Source: Oscillospiraceae bacterium | Lineage (GTDB): Bacteria; Bacillota; Clostridia; Oscillospirales; Oscillospiraceae | Length of the DNA: 64,000 nt | Direction of reading: 5' to 3' | NCBI GenBank assembly: GCA_021205095.1 | Contig: JAJPYE010000043.1 | Location: 26,167 to 90,166 of the forward strand | Shown: positions 26,908 through 35,694 of the stretch, piece by piece | Numbering within the stretch: position 1 is the first letter of the stretch | How the letters are laid out: every line of letters begins with the position of its first letter | The notes under the pieces: model-generated | What the model saw: the letters and a program-made list of their open reading frames with translations, nothing else | What the model was told of the DNA's origin: nothing | The model's database searches: none | Made by a program: the position numbers and the translations under genes

Positions 26908-28572
26908 ATGGACGAGAACGCGAAAAATTTTATTCTGGATTTTGTGGCGGAGGACATTGCCCCCGGCGGGCGGTTTGAGGGCCAGCAGGTACACACCCGG
27001 TTCCCCCCGGAGCCGAACGGCTATCTGCACATCGGCCACTGCAAGGCGCTGTGCATCGACTTCGGCACGGCGGAACGGTTTGGAGGCATCACCAACCTGC
27101 GGATGGACGACACCAACCCCGCCAAGGAGGACACGGAATATGTGGACGCCATCCAGGAGGACATCCACTGGCTTGGCTTCGACTGGGACGATCGCTTCTT
27201 CTATGGCAGCGATTATTTTGAGGAAACCTATCAGCTTGCCATCGGCCTGATCAAAAAGGGCCTGGCCTATGTATGCGAGCTGACGCCGGAGCAATTTCAC
27301 GAATACCGGGGCGACGTGGGAACCCCTGCCCGCAGCCCCTGGCGGGACAGACCCATCGAGGAGAGCCTCGACCTGTTTCAGCGTATGCGGGCCGGGGAGT
27401 TCCCGGAGGGCAAATATACCCTTCGTGCCAAGATAGACCTGGCCTCCGGCAACTTCAATATGCGCGACCCGGTGCTTTACCGCATCCGCTATATCGAGCA
27501 TCACCGCCAGGGAACCAAGTGGTGCGTATTCCCCATGTATGACTTCGCCCACCCCATTCAGGACGCCCTGGAGGGCATCACCCACTCCCTCTGCTCCCTG
27601 GAGTACGAGGATCACCGGCCCCTTTACGACTGGGTCATCGCCAACACGGACGTTCCTGCCAAGCCCCGGCAGATTGAGTTTTCCCGCCTGGGCCTGAACT
27701 ACACCGTTATGAGCAAGCGCAAGCTCCGCCGTCTGGTGGAGGAGGGCTATGTCTCCGGCTGGGACGACCCCCGTATGCCGACCCTGTGCGGTCTGCGGCG
27801 TCGGGGCTATACCCCCACGTCCATCAAGACCTTCATCAACCGCATCGGCGTGTCGAAGGTGAACAGCACCGTGGAATACTCCTTCCTGGAGCATTGCCTG
27901 CGGGAGGAGCTGAATCTCTCCGCCCCCCGGCGCATGGCGGTGCTGCATCCCATCAAGCTGGTTGTGACAAATTACCCTGAAGGCCAGACCGAGACCTTCC
28001 AGGTGGAGAACAACAACCTGGACGAAAGCGCCGGAACCCGCCCCGTCACCTTCAGCCGGGAGCTGTGGATTGAGCAGGAGGACTTCATGGCGGAGCCTGT
28101 GAAGAAATACAACCGCCTCTACCCCGGCAACGAGGTGCGGCTCAAGGGCGCCTACATCGTTAAATGCACTGGCTGGGAGACCGACGAGGCCGGAAACGTC
28201 ACCACCGTTCTGTGCGAATATGACCCCGCCACCCGCGGAGGCGACGCCCCGGATGGCCGCAAGGTGCGTGGTACCATCCACTGGGTAAACGCCGCCGATT
28301 GCGTGGACGCAGAGATTCGGCTGTACGACAACCTGTTCAGCGACCCGGAGCCGGACGCGGCGGAGGATTTCATCCAGTGCCTCTCCCCCGACTCCCTGGA
28401 AATCCTGACCGGCTGCAAGGCCGAGCGCGCCCTGGAAACCGCCCAGGCCCCGGAGAGCTTCCAGTTCCTCCGCACCGGCTATTTCGCCGTTGACAGCAAG
28501 GACTCCGCCCCCGGCCATCTGGTATTCAACCGGGCCGTCGCGCTGAAGGACGGGTTTAAGGCAAAGACGTAA
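26908..28572 (+). CDS. glnS: Glutaminyl-tRNA synthetase
   Basis: Charges tRNA-Gln directly. The 554-residue class I synthetase has PPEPNGYLHIGHCKA (HIGH), the acceptor-stem region DLASGNFNMRDPVLYRI, the KMSKS-like VMSKRKLRR and the C-terminal anticodon-binding beta barrels. GlnRS is patchy in Firmicutes, where the Glu-tRNA(Gln) amidotransferase route is usual, so its presence points to acquisition in this clade. ATG 26908 follows AGAGGAGAAGG. A bidirectional terminator follows. Confidence 0.96.
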   Translation: MDENAKNFILDFVAEDIAPGGRFEGQQVHTRFPPEPNGYLHIGHCKALCIDFGTAERFGGITNLRMDDTNPAKEDTEYVDAIQEDIHWLGFDWDDRFFYGSDYFEETYQLAIGLIKKGLAYVCELTPEQFHEYRGDVGTPARSPWRDRPIEESLDLFQRMRAGEFPEGKYTLRAKIDLASGNFNMRDPVLYRIRYIEHHRQGTKWCVFPMYDFAHPIQDALEGITHSLCSLEYEDHRPLYDWVIANTDVPAKPRQIEFSRLGLNYTVMSKRKLRRLVEEGYVSGWDDPRMPTLCGLRRRGYTPTSIKTFINRIGVSKVNSTVEYSFLEHCLREELNLSAPRRMAVLHPIKLVVTNYPEGQTETFQVENNNLDESAGTRPVTFSRELWIEQEDFMAEPVKKYNRLYPGNEVRLKGAYIVKCTGWETDEAGNVTTVLCEYDPATRGGDAPDGRKVRGTIHWVNAADCVDAEIRLYDNLFSDPEPDAAEDFIQCLSPDSLEILTGCKAERALETAQAPESFQFLRTGYFAVDSKDSAPGHLVFNRAVALKDGFKAKT

Positions 28573-28600
28573 CATACTGGACGAAACTTCATATAAAACG

Positions 28601-28636
28601 CGAGGGAGCTGCATCGTCTTCGATGCAGCTCCCTCG
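28601..28636. terminator. Bidirectional terminator between glnS and the activase cluster
   Basis: A perfect 16-bp stem (28601-28616 / 28621-28636) with TCTT loop. The minus strand continues CGTTTTATATG and the plus strand GTTATC, so it serves the minus-strand activase operon best. Confidence 0.75.
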
Positions 28637-28649
28637 GTTATCATGGCGT

Positions 28650-29603
28650 TTATCCCACACTTTGTGCGCCGCGATCGCAGCGGTTGCCCCAGGAGTCTAT
28701 CATCTTGCCATCGCGATAGACGCAGATAATCTCGCAGTTATTGGAGCAGCGGCCACAGTTGGCCTCGCGGGTGTAGAATTCCATATCCTCCACGGCGAAG
28801 TCAAACTCCTGGCGTTTGGTGCTTCGCTTGGCCAATATAGCCGCGCCCAGCGCGCCCATAAGATGACCGTTTTCATCCACAATGACCTTGCAGTCCAGCG
28901 TCCTCTCAAAGGCCGCCACAACGCCCTGGTTTTTGCTGACGCCACCCTGGAACACCACAGGGGAGATGATTTTCTTGCCCTTGCCCACATTATTGAGATA
29001 GTTCGCCACCACCGCGTTGCAAACACCGGCAATAATGTCCTCTCTGGGGTGGCCCATCTGTATCTTATGCACCAGGTCAGATTCAGCAAACACCGTGCAG
29101 CGGGCGGCAATCTGGGTGGGATGCTTGGAGCGGAGAGCATATTCGCCTATCTCCTCCACTTCGATGCCCAGCCGCTTGGCCTGGCTGGAGAGGAAGGCCC
29201 CCGTTCCGGCGGCGCACAGGGTATTCATGGCATAGTCCACTGCCACGCCGTTTTCCACCAGGATGATCTTGGAGTCCTGGCCGCCCATTTCCAGGATCGT
29301 GCGCACATCGGGATAGAAGGTGGTTGTACCAACCGCATGGGCGGTGATCTCGTTTTTCACCATGGTAGCTCCAATGATGGTACCCACCAACTGCCTGGCG
29401 CTGCCGGTGGAGCCGGTAGCGACGATTTTATAGCGTTCCTTGTCGAAGCCCTCCTCCAGCAGGTGAAGAAGCTGCTTCACCGCGCCGATGGGGTCGCCCT
29501 GCGTCCAGATATACGCGCTGCTGATAATTTGGTTGTTATCGTCAATGATGGCTCCCTTGGTAGAGATAGAGCCAACGTCGATGCCTAAATATGCGTTTTC
29601 CAT
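28650..29603 (-). CDS. 2-hydroxyacyl-CoA dehydratase activase-like ATPase (BadF/BcrA/HgdC family, COG1924)
   Basis: A 317-residue ATPase of the ASKHA fold that, in characterised relatives, uses ATP to inject a low-potential electron into a dehydratase or double-cubane partner. Seen here: GIDVGSISTKGAIIDD, MGGQDSKII, LCAAGTGAFLSSQAKRLG and AARCTVFAESDLV with the two Cys that bridge the dimer's 4Fe-4S cluster. A C-terminal tail adds ANCGRCSNNCEI and NRCDRG, a further metal-type Cys motif. It lies 1 bp after the COG3580-type gene and ends the three-gene cluster. No HgdA/HgdB dehydratase gene is in the window, so the physiological electron acceptor is unknown. Confidence 0.88.
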   Translation of the reverse strand: MENAYLGIDVGSISTKGAIIDDNNQIISSAYIWTQGDPIGAVKQLLHLLEEGFDKERYKIVATGSTGSARQLVGTIIGATMVKNEITAHAVGTTTFYPDVRTILEMGGQDSKIILVENGVAVDYAMNTLCAAGTGAFLSSQAKRLGIEVEEIGEYALRSKHPTQIAARCTVFAESDLVHKIQMGHPREDIIAGVCNAVVANYLNNVGKGKKIISPVVFQGGVSKNQGVVAAFERTLDCKVIVDENGHLMGALGAAILAKRSTKRQEFDFAVEDMEFYTREANCGRCSNNCEIICVYRDGKMIDSWGNRCDRGAQSVG

Positions 29604-29604
29604 T

Positions 29605-30672
29605 TCAAACGACCTTCTTTCTCATCTGGATCATGTCATAAAACGCCTCCAGCCGGGTCATCAGCCCTACATCGCTGGTCTGGGAGTCAAATGTCAAAAA
29701 CAGCACGGGGATTTTATAGTCCGCGCCGATATTTTGCAGCACCGGCATAATATCTATTTCCGGGGTGCAGTTGGCGGATTTTATATGTATCAGCCCGTCA
29801 AAGCCACGCTCCGCGTACTCCTTCGCGGCCCAGATATTCGCCGTAGAGGTGGGCCCCATTTGATAGGTACACAAATCCCGTATCTTTACGGCAAGGTTTT
29901 TTATCCCCTTATTGTGGAGAAACTGATTGGTGATGTTCATCCAGCGGTGAACCTCCACACCCATATCCGCCAGCTTCTGCTCTGTTTCCAGATTGGAAAA
30001 GGCGTCCATGCCGGTGTAAAACTCTCCAACGATGCCCACGCGCAGGGGACGCAAAGGTTTGTCCAGCGAAATACGCTGAAAATCCTCCTTCACCCGCCGG
30101 TATCCGGCGGTGATGTCCTCCCGGCTGGTGGCAGTATACATAGCGGTCAGAAACCGCTTATATGCCTTTTTATATTCGCCGGTGGCGTCGAAGCCGCAGC
30201 CCTTGTAATATTCTCCTGTCACCTCGTCTAAATATTCCACCATCTTGATGGCATCCAGCGCGGCACGGGTAAGCTTGGCCACATTGACCTTTGGGTTCAG
30301 CCGTCTGACAGGCTTCAGAAGATCCCGCAAGCGGCCAGTATTGTATTCCTCCAGGTTGATAAAATCAAAATCATATCCCAGATCCCGAAGGATCTGCTCC
30401 TGAAGCTCTCCATAATAGCCCAGGCGGCAAACGCCATAGGTCATAATGATGGTATCCGCCCCGGCTTCCAAAGCTTCTATCTCGCTGCCAAGGGTAGTTT
30501 TGAAGGGTGTGCATACAAAATCCGGACTGTATTTCGCCCCGATCTCTTCTGTCCGCTTGGTCAGAGCCGGTGGCATAATATAGCGGGCCTCTATGCCCTC
30601 CTCCACAATATATTTAAACGCGCAGTTGTATTCCGCATATCTGGTCAGGGTCACGTTTCGATTGGTTTCCAT
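29605..30672 (-). CDS. Acyl-CoA dehydratase activase-related protein (COG3580/DUF2229 type)
   Basis: A 355-residue soluble protein distantly related to the HgdB/BcrC fold. Cysteines in FVCTPFKTTLG, TYGVCRLGYYG and IKSANCTPEIDIMP are placed like iron-sulphur ligands of that superfamily. In many Firmicutes this domain is fused in one large protein with the activase ATPase and the COG3581 domain; here all three are separate, overlapping genes. Role not established; an electron-accepting cluster protein is inferred. Confidence 0.78.
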   Translation of the reverse strand: METNRNVTLTRYAEYNCAFKYIVEEGIEARYIMPPALTKRTEEIGAKYSPDFVCTPFKTTLGSEIEALEAGADTIIMTYGVCRLGYYGELQEQILRDLGYDFDFINLEEYNTGRLRDLLKPVRRLNPKVNVAKLTRAALDAIKMVEYLDEVTGEYYKGCGFDATGEYKKAYKRFLTAMYTATSREDITAGYRRVKEDFQRISLDKPLRPLRVGIVGEFYTGMDAFSNLETEQKLADMGVEVHRWMNITNQFLHNKGIKNLAVKIRDLCTYQMGPTSTANIWAAKEYAERGFDGLIHIKSANCTPEIDIMPVLQNIGADYKIPVLFLTFDSQTSDVGLMTRLEAFYDMIQMRKKVV

Positions 30673-31733
30673 TAAAGCGTCCCCTCCTTAAATCGGATAA
30701 TGTCCACAAAGCTCTCCAGCCGCGTCTCCACACCGGCGGTGCCGGATTGGCCGTCCAGCACCAGGTTCAGGACGGGAATCCCTTGCAGTTTCCGGGTCAG
30801 CAGCTCGTTCACCATTGCGTCCGGCCCGCAGGGGAAGGCGCTCATAAGGATAATGCCGTCCACCTTGTCCTTGTGCATAACAATACTGCCCAATATCTCC
30901 CGGCTCACCTCCCACCGGCAGGTGGGAGACATCTCCAGGCTGCGCTTCAGCGCATCGCCTTGATCCACCAAATCCGCCCGGATGGCGGTCACGCCGGATT
31001 TTTTGAGATAATCCGTCACCGTCCGGCCAATAAAGGCGTCCTCGATCAGATAGCTGTGACCGGCGATGAGTATCTTCGTTCCCTCCCGGCGGTAAAGCTG
31101 CTCGGTTTCGTTGACCGCCTGACGGCGCTTTTTCTGCTCCGCACGCTTCGCGCGCTTATAGGCGCGCTTCGCCTCCTTGTGGGAAAATCCCAGCCGGTAG
31201 CCCAGGTCAACAAAGGCGTCTTTTTCCTTCTCATCCTTCAGCTCGTCCACATTACAGGTCAGGAATTTTTGATTTGTCCCTCGGAATACATTACAGGTCT
31301 CGTCATACAGCGCGTCGAAGCGGACGCACATATTCCGGTGGCGACCATAGCTGCTGATGCGGGGAATGAAGATATAGTCACACCGGCCAACGAGAGAGTT
31401 CACATGGCCGTAAAAGATTTTTGCGGAAAGACACGTCTCGTCCACCACCAGGGAGGAGCCGGTTTCCATGATTGCCCTATCTGTGGGCGCGCTGATTACA
31501 GTTTCCACGCCCAGCTCCTTGAAAAAGCCCTTCCACAGCGTTTCATATCGGAAATACAGCAGCGCACGGGGGATGCCGATGGTGATGGCCGGTGTGCCGG
31601 TACCCTTTTTTCTGGCTCGTTTTTCGGCCTTCCTGGCCCGTTTGGCTATCCTTCTGGCCTTTTTCGATTCCTTTTTCGTCTGCTTATCCACTCGTTTGAC
31701 GGCCTTTTTGTCCATCTTATCCTGCTTTGCCAA
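30672..31733 (-). CDS. Acyl-CoA dehydratase activase-related protein (COG3581/DUF2229 type) with Lys/Arg-rich N-terminus
   Basis: A 353-residue protein whose core starts near residue 50 (ITIGIPRALLYFRYETLWKG) and has VVDETCLSAKIFYGH, FIPRISSY and MSAFPCGPDAMVNELL with candidate cluster Cys. The first 47 residues are almost entirely Lys/Arg/Ala and should be disordered or bind nucleic acid or acidic partners. The start is TTG 31733, 9 nt after a GGAGGGG site; ATG at codon 7 is too far. It heads the cluster and overlaps the next gene by 1 nt. Confidence 0.78.
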   Translation of the reverse strand: MAKQDKMDKKAVKRVDKQTKKESKKARRIAKRARKAEKRARKKGTGTPAITIGIPRALLYFRYETLWKGFFKELGVETVISAPTDRAIMETGSSLVVDETCLSAKIFYGHVNSLVGRCDYIFIPRISSYGRHRNMCVRFDALYDETCNVFRGTNQKFLTCNVDELKDEKEKDAFVDLGYRLGFSHKEAKRAYKRAKRAEQKKRRQAVNETEQLYRREGTKILIAGHSYLIEDAFIGRTVTDYLKKSGVTAIRADLVDQGDALKRSLEMSPTCRWEVSREILGSIVMHKDKVDGIILMSAFPCGPDAMVNELLTRKLQGIPVLNLVLDGQSGTAGVETRLESFVDIIRFKEGTL

Positions 31734-31779
31734 AAAATATTGCCCCCCTCCGGGAATTTCTTTAACTGACTAAAATAAT

Positions 31780-31808
31780 ATCTTAATCCCTTAAAGCAAG
31801 GTTGTCAA
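31780..31808 (-). promoter_or_regulatory. Sigma-A promoter of the activase cluster
   Basis: Minus strand TTGACA (31808-31803), 17 bp, TAAGAT (31785-31780). It overlaps the region just after the antiporter stop codon, so the cluster is transcribed separately from the antiporter. Confidence 0.7.
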
Positions 31809-31812
31809 GCAA

Positions 31813-33102
31813 TTACTTTTTCCCTCGCGCCTCCAGCGCCTTGGCGCGGCGCTGCTCCACCTCCAGAGGCTTGGGCTGAATATCCCCGGAGCGCGTCAGG
31901 GCAAACTTGGTCAGCACCGGCCCAAACAGCTCGTAGACCAGCACGCCGAACAGCACGATGTTGCGGATAAGGGCGCCCTCCGCGCCCCAGGAGGCCACCT
32001 CCACGCTCATGCCCAAGGCGACCCCGGCCTGAGGAAACAGCGTGATACCCAGCCACTTGCGAACCTTTGGCTCACAGCCGGTAATCGTTGTGCCCAGATA
32101 TGCGCCCAGGTATTTGCCTACGCAGCGGAATATGATATAGAGAAGCCCGATTCCCACCACCGCCGCGCTTTTGAACACGCTCAGTTCCAGGGACGCGCCG
32201 CTGATAACAAAGAACATGGCAAACAGTGGACTCGTCCACTTATCCGCCTTATCCATCATCTCGTCCGCCAGCGGGCAGCGGTTGCAGAACACCGCCCCCA
32301 GCGCCATGCAAACCAGAAGACTTGAAAACTCAAAGTGAACGGTTCCAATGTCAAATTCCAGTTGGGCCAGGGCGACGGTCAGCATGACGAAGCCCACAAT
32401 CAGGGCCATGCGGTTGCGGTTGGAGTGAAACATCTTCTCTAGCTGGGTCAGCACCTCACCCAGTCCGCCGCCAATGAGAAGGCTCAGCACGATCTCCAGC
32501 AGCGGCTCCACGGCGATGGATACCACGTCAATGGTGCCGTTGGACATGGCCTGCGCTATGCCGAAGGAGACGGCAAATATAGTCAGTCCCACCGCATCGT
32601 CCAGCGCCACCACCGGCAGTAAAACATCCGTCACCGCGCCCTTGGCCTTATACTGCCGCACCACCATCAGCGTGGCCGCAGGAGCCGTGGCTGCGGCGAT
32701 AGCACCCATGGTAATGGCGCCGGCAGCGGTCAGCGTTCCCTTTAAAAATATCTGCGCGATCAGAAGAACAATGTCCACCACAACAGCGGCAACAACACCC
32801 TCCAGTATACCGATAATGAATATCCTCCGCCCGGTCGTTTTCAGGTCGGACAGCTTAAACTCACTGCCGATAGTGAAAGCGATAAACCCCAGGGCCAGGG
32901 TGGAAATGAAATCCAGGGCGCTGACCTGCTCCATGGTATTGAAGCCCAGGCCGGATATTCCCAGCGCTCCCAGGCAATACGGCCCCACTAACACGCCGGC
33001 CACCAGATAGGCGGTAACATCCGGAAGCTGGAACCGGCTGGCCACACGGGTCATCAAAAGTCCTGCGATCAGCGCAATGGCCGCAGGCAAAAACAGATTC
33101 AT
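31813..33102 (-). CDS. Cation:proton antiporter (CPA2/KefB-type Na+/H+ exchanger domain)
   Basis: A 429-residue protein with about 12 helices. The N-terminus reads LPDVTAYLVAGVLVGPYCLG, the central part contains LPVVALDDAVGLTIFAVSFG with the paired Asp typical of electrogenic antiporters, and APAATLMVVRQY lies before it. There is no RCK/TrkA domain at the C-terminus. The frame is open to 33204, but ATG 33102 follows AGGAGAG and begins a normal first helix. Ion specificity (Na+ or K+) cannot be told. Confidence 0.88.
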   Translation of the reverse strand: MNLFLPAAIALIAGLLMTRVASRFQLPDVTAYLVAGVLVGPYCLGALGISGLGFNTMEQVSALDFISTLALGFIAFTIGSEFKLSDLKTTGRRIFIIGILEGVVAAVVVDIVLLIAQIFLKGTLTAAGAITMGAIAAATAPAATLMVVRQYKAKGAVTDVLLPVVALDDAVGLTIFAVSFGIAQAMSNGTIDVVSIAVEPLLEIVLSLLIGGGLGEVLTQLEKMFHSNRNRMALIVGFVMLTVALAQLEFDIGTVHFEFSSLLVCMALGAVFCNRCPLADEMMDKADKWTSPLFAMFFVISGASLELSVFKSAAVVGIGLLYIIFRCVGKYLGAYLGTTITGCEPKVRKWLGITLFPQAGVALGMSVEVASWGAEGALIRNIVLFGVLVYELFGPVLTKFALTRSGDIQPKPLEVEQRRAKALEARGKK

Positions 33103-33235
33103 AACAGATTTTTCTCTCCTTATGAGCATAATAAACGCGGCAAGGCGCACCACATATAGTAACAGCCTTGCCGCCAAATTACAAGCGTTTTCCGCTGAAC
33201 ACACTGCAACAAAAAACGCATGAACGTTTCACCGA

Positions 33236-34300
33236 TTATATGTACACCTTTTCCACATAGGGGCTGGTGAAGGCCCTCATAACCGCGGCGTAATTCAATC
33301 GGAAGGTCAGAATATCGCCCACGGCGTATTCCGGGGCGTCCGTCAGGTCTACCAGGGTGTAATCGCTGCTGCCGCCCAGAACCCGGATGCGCTCGTCCTG
33401 AGGCATAAGGCCCTCCAGCTCCATGTCCTGTCTGCCGCAGGCCAGAATCCCCCGGCGCATGGGGCCAAGATCCGGCCACTGGCGCACAATGCCGAAGGCG
33501 TCGCCGCCGGTGGGGCCGATGGGCTTGGAGGGCTTGTCCTTCACCTCTACCAGCTGGGCGGACAGGACGATCGGGTCGTTATAGAAGCCCTCCACGTCCA
33601 CTCCCAGGCCGGGGTCATGGCCAGTGAGCCACAGCTCTCCGATGCGGCACTGGTTGAGGCCCGCCGGCACAGTATGCGCCAGCAGATGATGTATCATAGA
33701 GGAACTCCCGCCGCTGACCACCGGGGCCCCTATGCCATAGCGGGTGCGCAGGTCGTTTGCAATATCCACCAGACCGCCCATATTCTCCTGACAGGGAAGC
33801 ACCCCGCCGAAGCAGCCAAGATTCATACCAACGCCTAAAAGCTCCAGCATGGGCTGGGCCAGAACCGCCTCCGCCGTGGCGTAAATATCCGCCTTGTTTT
33901 CAAAATAGCACCCCTCCCGCAAATCGCCCAGATCACAGGAAAGAATGACGCTGTGCCGTTTTCCCAGCCGGGACGCGGCCTCCCCTAGGAGCTTTATAGT
34001 CTTCACCTCCGACTGAAGACTGACCTCCGACCAGCGAACGGTGTCCTCCACCTCCCAGGGCTGGGAGACGCGGATGAGAAAGCGGGGCTTTTTCGTTTTC
34101 AAGATCCGCAGATTGTCAATGCGGGCATCCGCCAGCCAGTCGCTGCTGCTTGCCTCCAGCATTTCGCTGATTTCCGGCACGGCGCAAAAGCATTTCGTCA
34201 CCGCCGCCAGGGCGATTCCCTGGCTGTGACACAGCTCGGCACAGTATTCCACATTCTCCCGAAGCGCGTTTATGTTTACGGTGATACGAGGATAGCCCAT
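33236..34300 (-). CDS. Alanine/ornithine racemase family PLP enzyme (Orr/YhfX-like)
   Basis: A 354-residue fold-III PLP enzyme. The PLP-binding Lys is Lys36 in LAAVTKCFCAV. Further marks are RFLIRVSQPWEVED, SCDLGDLREGC and VVSGGSSSMIHHLLAH. Family members include ornithine racemase. It lies 35 bp after an alanine-racemase-like gene on the same strand and probably shares its promoter, so both may make D-amino acids for the envelope. Substrate is not determined. Confidence 0.85.
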   Translation of the reverse strand: MGYPRITVNINALRENVEYCAELCHSQGIALAAVTKCFCAVPEISEMLEASSSDWLADARIDNLRILKTKKPRFLIRVSQPWEVEDTVRWSEVSLQSEVKTIKLLGEAASRLGKRHSVILSCDLGDLREGCYFENKADIYATAEAVLAQPMLELLGVGMNLGCFGGVLPCQENMGGLVDIANDLRTRYGIGAPVVSGGSSSMIHHLLAHTVPAGLNQCRIGELWLTGHDPGLGVDVEGFYNDPIVLSAQLVEVKDKPSKPIGPTGGDAFGIVRQWPDLGPMRRGILACGRQDMELEGLMPQDERIRVLGGSSDYTLVDLTDAPEYAVGDILTFRLNYAAVMRAFTSPYVEKVYI

Positions 34301-34335
34301 ATGTTACCTCCTAAATTCAGGGCTTCTCCACCCTT

Positions 34336-35460
34336 TTATGGTTCTGTCTCTGCCTCAGCGGCACAACTGTCTGTCCATACGCAGTCCATATACCGCAGAT
34401 AGATGGGATTTAACGGAAGCCGCGCCAGGTCGCCCACCCGGCAGTCGATGCCTGTCACATCCAGCGCCACCGCCTCTGTATACACAACACCCAGCACAGG
34501 AACGGTCTGTCCGTTCACGCTGGCGCATAGGCTGGCGCTGCGCCGGACAAGTCGCCGGGCCTGTCCCGCCAGCGCCCGGAGACCGCTGACAAAATCCTTT
34601 TTCCCGCTGCCTGCTTCCAGGCTGAGGCCGTGCAGCGTCCCGACGCAGACGGTGGCGATCCGCATATCCTGCTTCGCAGTGAAGCGGGCGGCATAGCCCA
34701 CCGTGGCCCCGGCAGGCAGGGTTCTCAGCTCGTCAATCGACGCCTCGCACACGCCCACAGTTTTCAGCCCGAAGCGTTCCCCGTGGAGAATACGTCCCAG
34801 CATGGCGGAGCCGACCCGCACCGCATCCAGACGGGTTTCCGGGAAGTAAAACAGCGCCGCAGAGCTGGCACAATGTCTTATGCCCACGTCATACCCCGCC
34901 CGCTCCAGCGTCTGAACGGTCTTCTGGAACAGATAAAACTGCCGCATGGTCAACCGACGGTTCGCGCCGAAGGCAAAATGAGTATATATGCCGGTGAAGC
35001 GTATATCCGGAAATTGGTCGTATATCCGGAAAATCTGCTCCGACTCCCCGGCGACGAAGCCAAACCGGCCCAGGCCCGTGTCTACCTGAATGTGGGCCTG
35101 GGGGAAGACATGGAGCCGCCTCGCCGCCTGGGTCAGCGCCTGGGCGTCCTCTGTGCTGCCGACAGAGAGGGTGACAGGCAGGGTCAGGAGCGCTTCCAAC
35201 TCCTCCGGCTCCGTCACTGGACGCATCATCAGTACCTCTGTCACAGGAACGCCATATTCGCAAATCCTTTTCGCGTCCGAAGGCTCTGTCACGGCAAAGT
35301 GATCTATGCCCTGGGCGGAAAAAGTCCGAACCATGGCCTCCAGTCCCAGTCCATAGCCGTTCGCCTTCACAGTTCCATAGAGTAGCGCCGATCCCGCCGC
35401 CTTTTGCACAAGTCGGATATTTTCCTCCATCAAATCCTTTTGGACGATGTATCTTCTCAT
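34336..35460 (-). CDS. Alanine racemase family protein, divergent C-terminal half
   Basis: A 374-residue alanine racemase homologue. PLP Lys32 lies in GTVKANGYGLG and the catalytic Tyr is kept (Tyr256 in ATVGYAARFTAK). The usual VGYADG loop is replaced by VGTLHGL and the usual CMDQ motif by a VVYTEAV segment, so the substrate pocket differs from housekeeping Alr and it may act on another amino acid, as VanT-type racemases do. The promoter carries three 11-bp-spaced direct repeats shared with a FemX-like gene 10 kb away. Confidence 0.86.
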   Translation of the reverse strand: MRRYIVQKDLMEENIRLVQKAAGSALLYGTVKANGYGLGLEAMVRTFSAQGIDHFAVTEPSDAKRICEYGVPVTEVLMMRPVTEPEELEALLTLPVTLSVGSTEDAQALTQAARRLHVFPQAHIQVDTGLGRFGFVAGESEQIFRIYDQFPDIRFTGIYTHFAFGANRRLTMRQFYLFQKTVQTLERAGYDVGIRHCASSAALFYFPETRLDAVRVGSAMLGRILHGERFGLKTVGVCEASIDELRTLPAGATVGYAARFTAKQDMRIATVCVGTLHGLSLEAGSGKKDFVSGLRALAGQARRLVRRSASLCASVNGQTVPVLGVVYTEAVALDVTGIDCRVGDLARLPLNPIYLRYMDCVWTDSCAAEAETEP

Positions 35461-35493
35461 TTTTTCAGGTGTCCTTTCCTACAACATACCTAC

Positions 35494-35548
35494 AGCATAC
35501 TCCATAGAAATATAATTGTAGCATCATAGTTGCATCAAAACTGCATCA
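35494..35548 (-). promoter_or_regulatory. Activator-type promoter of the racemase pair with three 11-bp direct repeats
   Basis: On the minus strand TGATGC occurs three times at exactly 11-bp steps (GCATCA on plus at 35521, 35532, 35543). Fifteen bases later comes ATGGAGTAT, with a TATGCT -10 at 35499-35494. There is no -35 hexamer; the repeats occupy its place, as in OmpR/PhoB-type activation. The same layout stands ahead of the gene at 44172-45302. Confidence 0.72.
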
Positions 35549-35694
35549 CTTGTTTTAAGATTTTCACAAAAAACACAAACAAATCTATAAATTCGCCGCC
35601 TGCTCTTTTTAGACGCATTGGGGGCAGATTTCGTTTCAAAACAACGCAAATTTTGACAGAAGGAAAGCCTTACATCTCTATTAAATTGTTATAA

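Noticed and set aside
26809..28644. 611-codon open frame on the minus strand opposite glnS
   Set aside because: Antisense shadow of the well-supported glnS gene, without start signals or recognisable domains.
35521..35548. CRISPR-like or tandem-repeat reading of the GCATCA triplet
   Set aside because: Only three 6-bp units at helical period, in promoter position and repeated before another gene; a regulator site explains it better.
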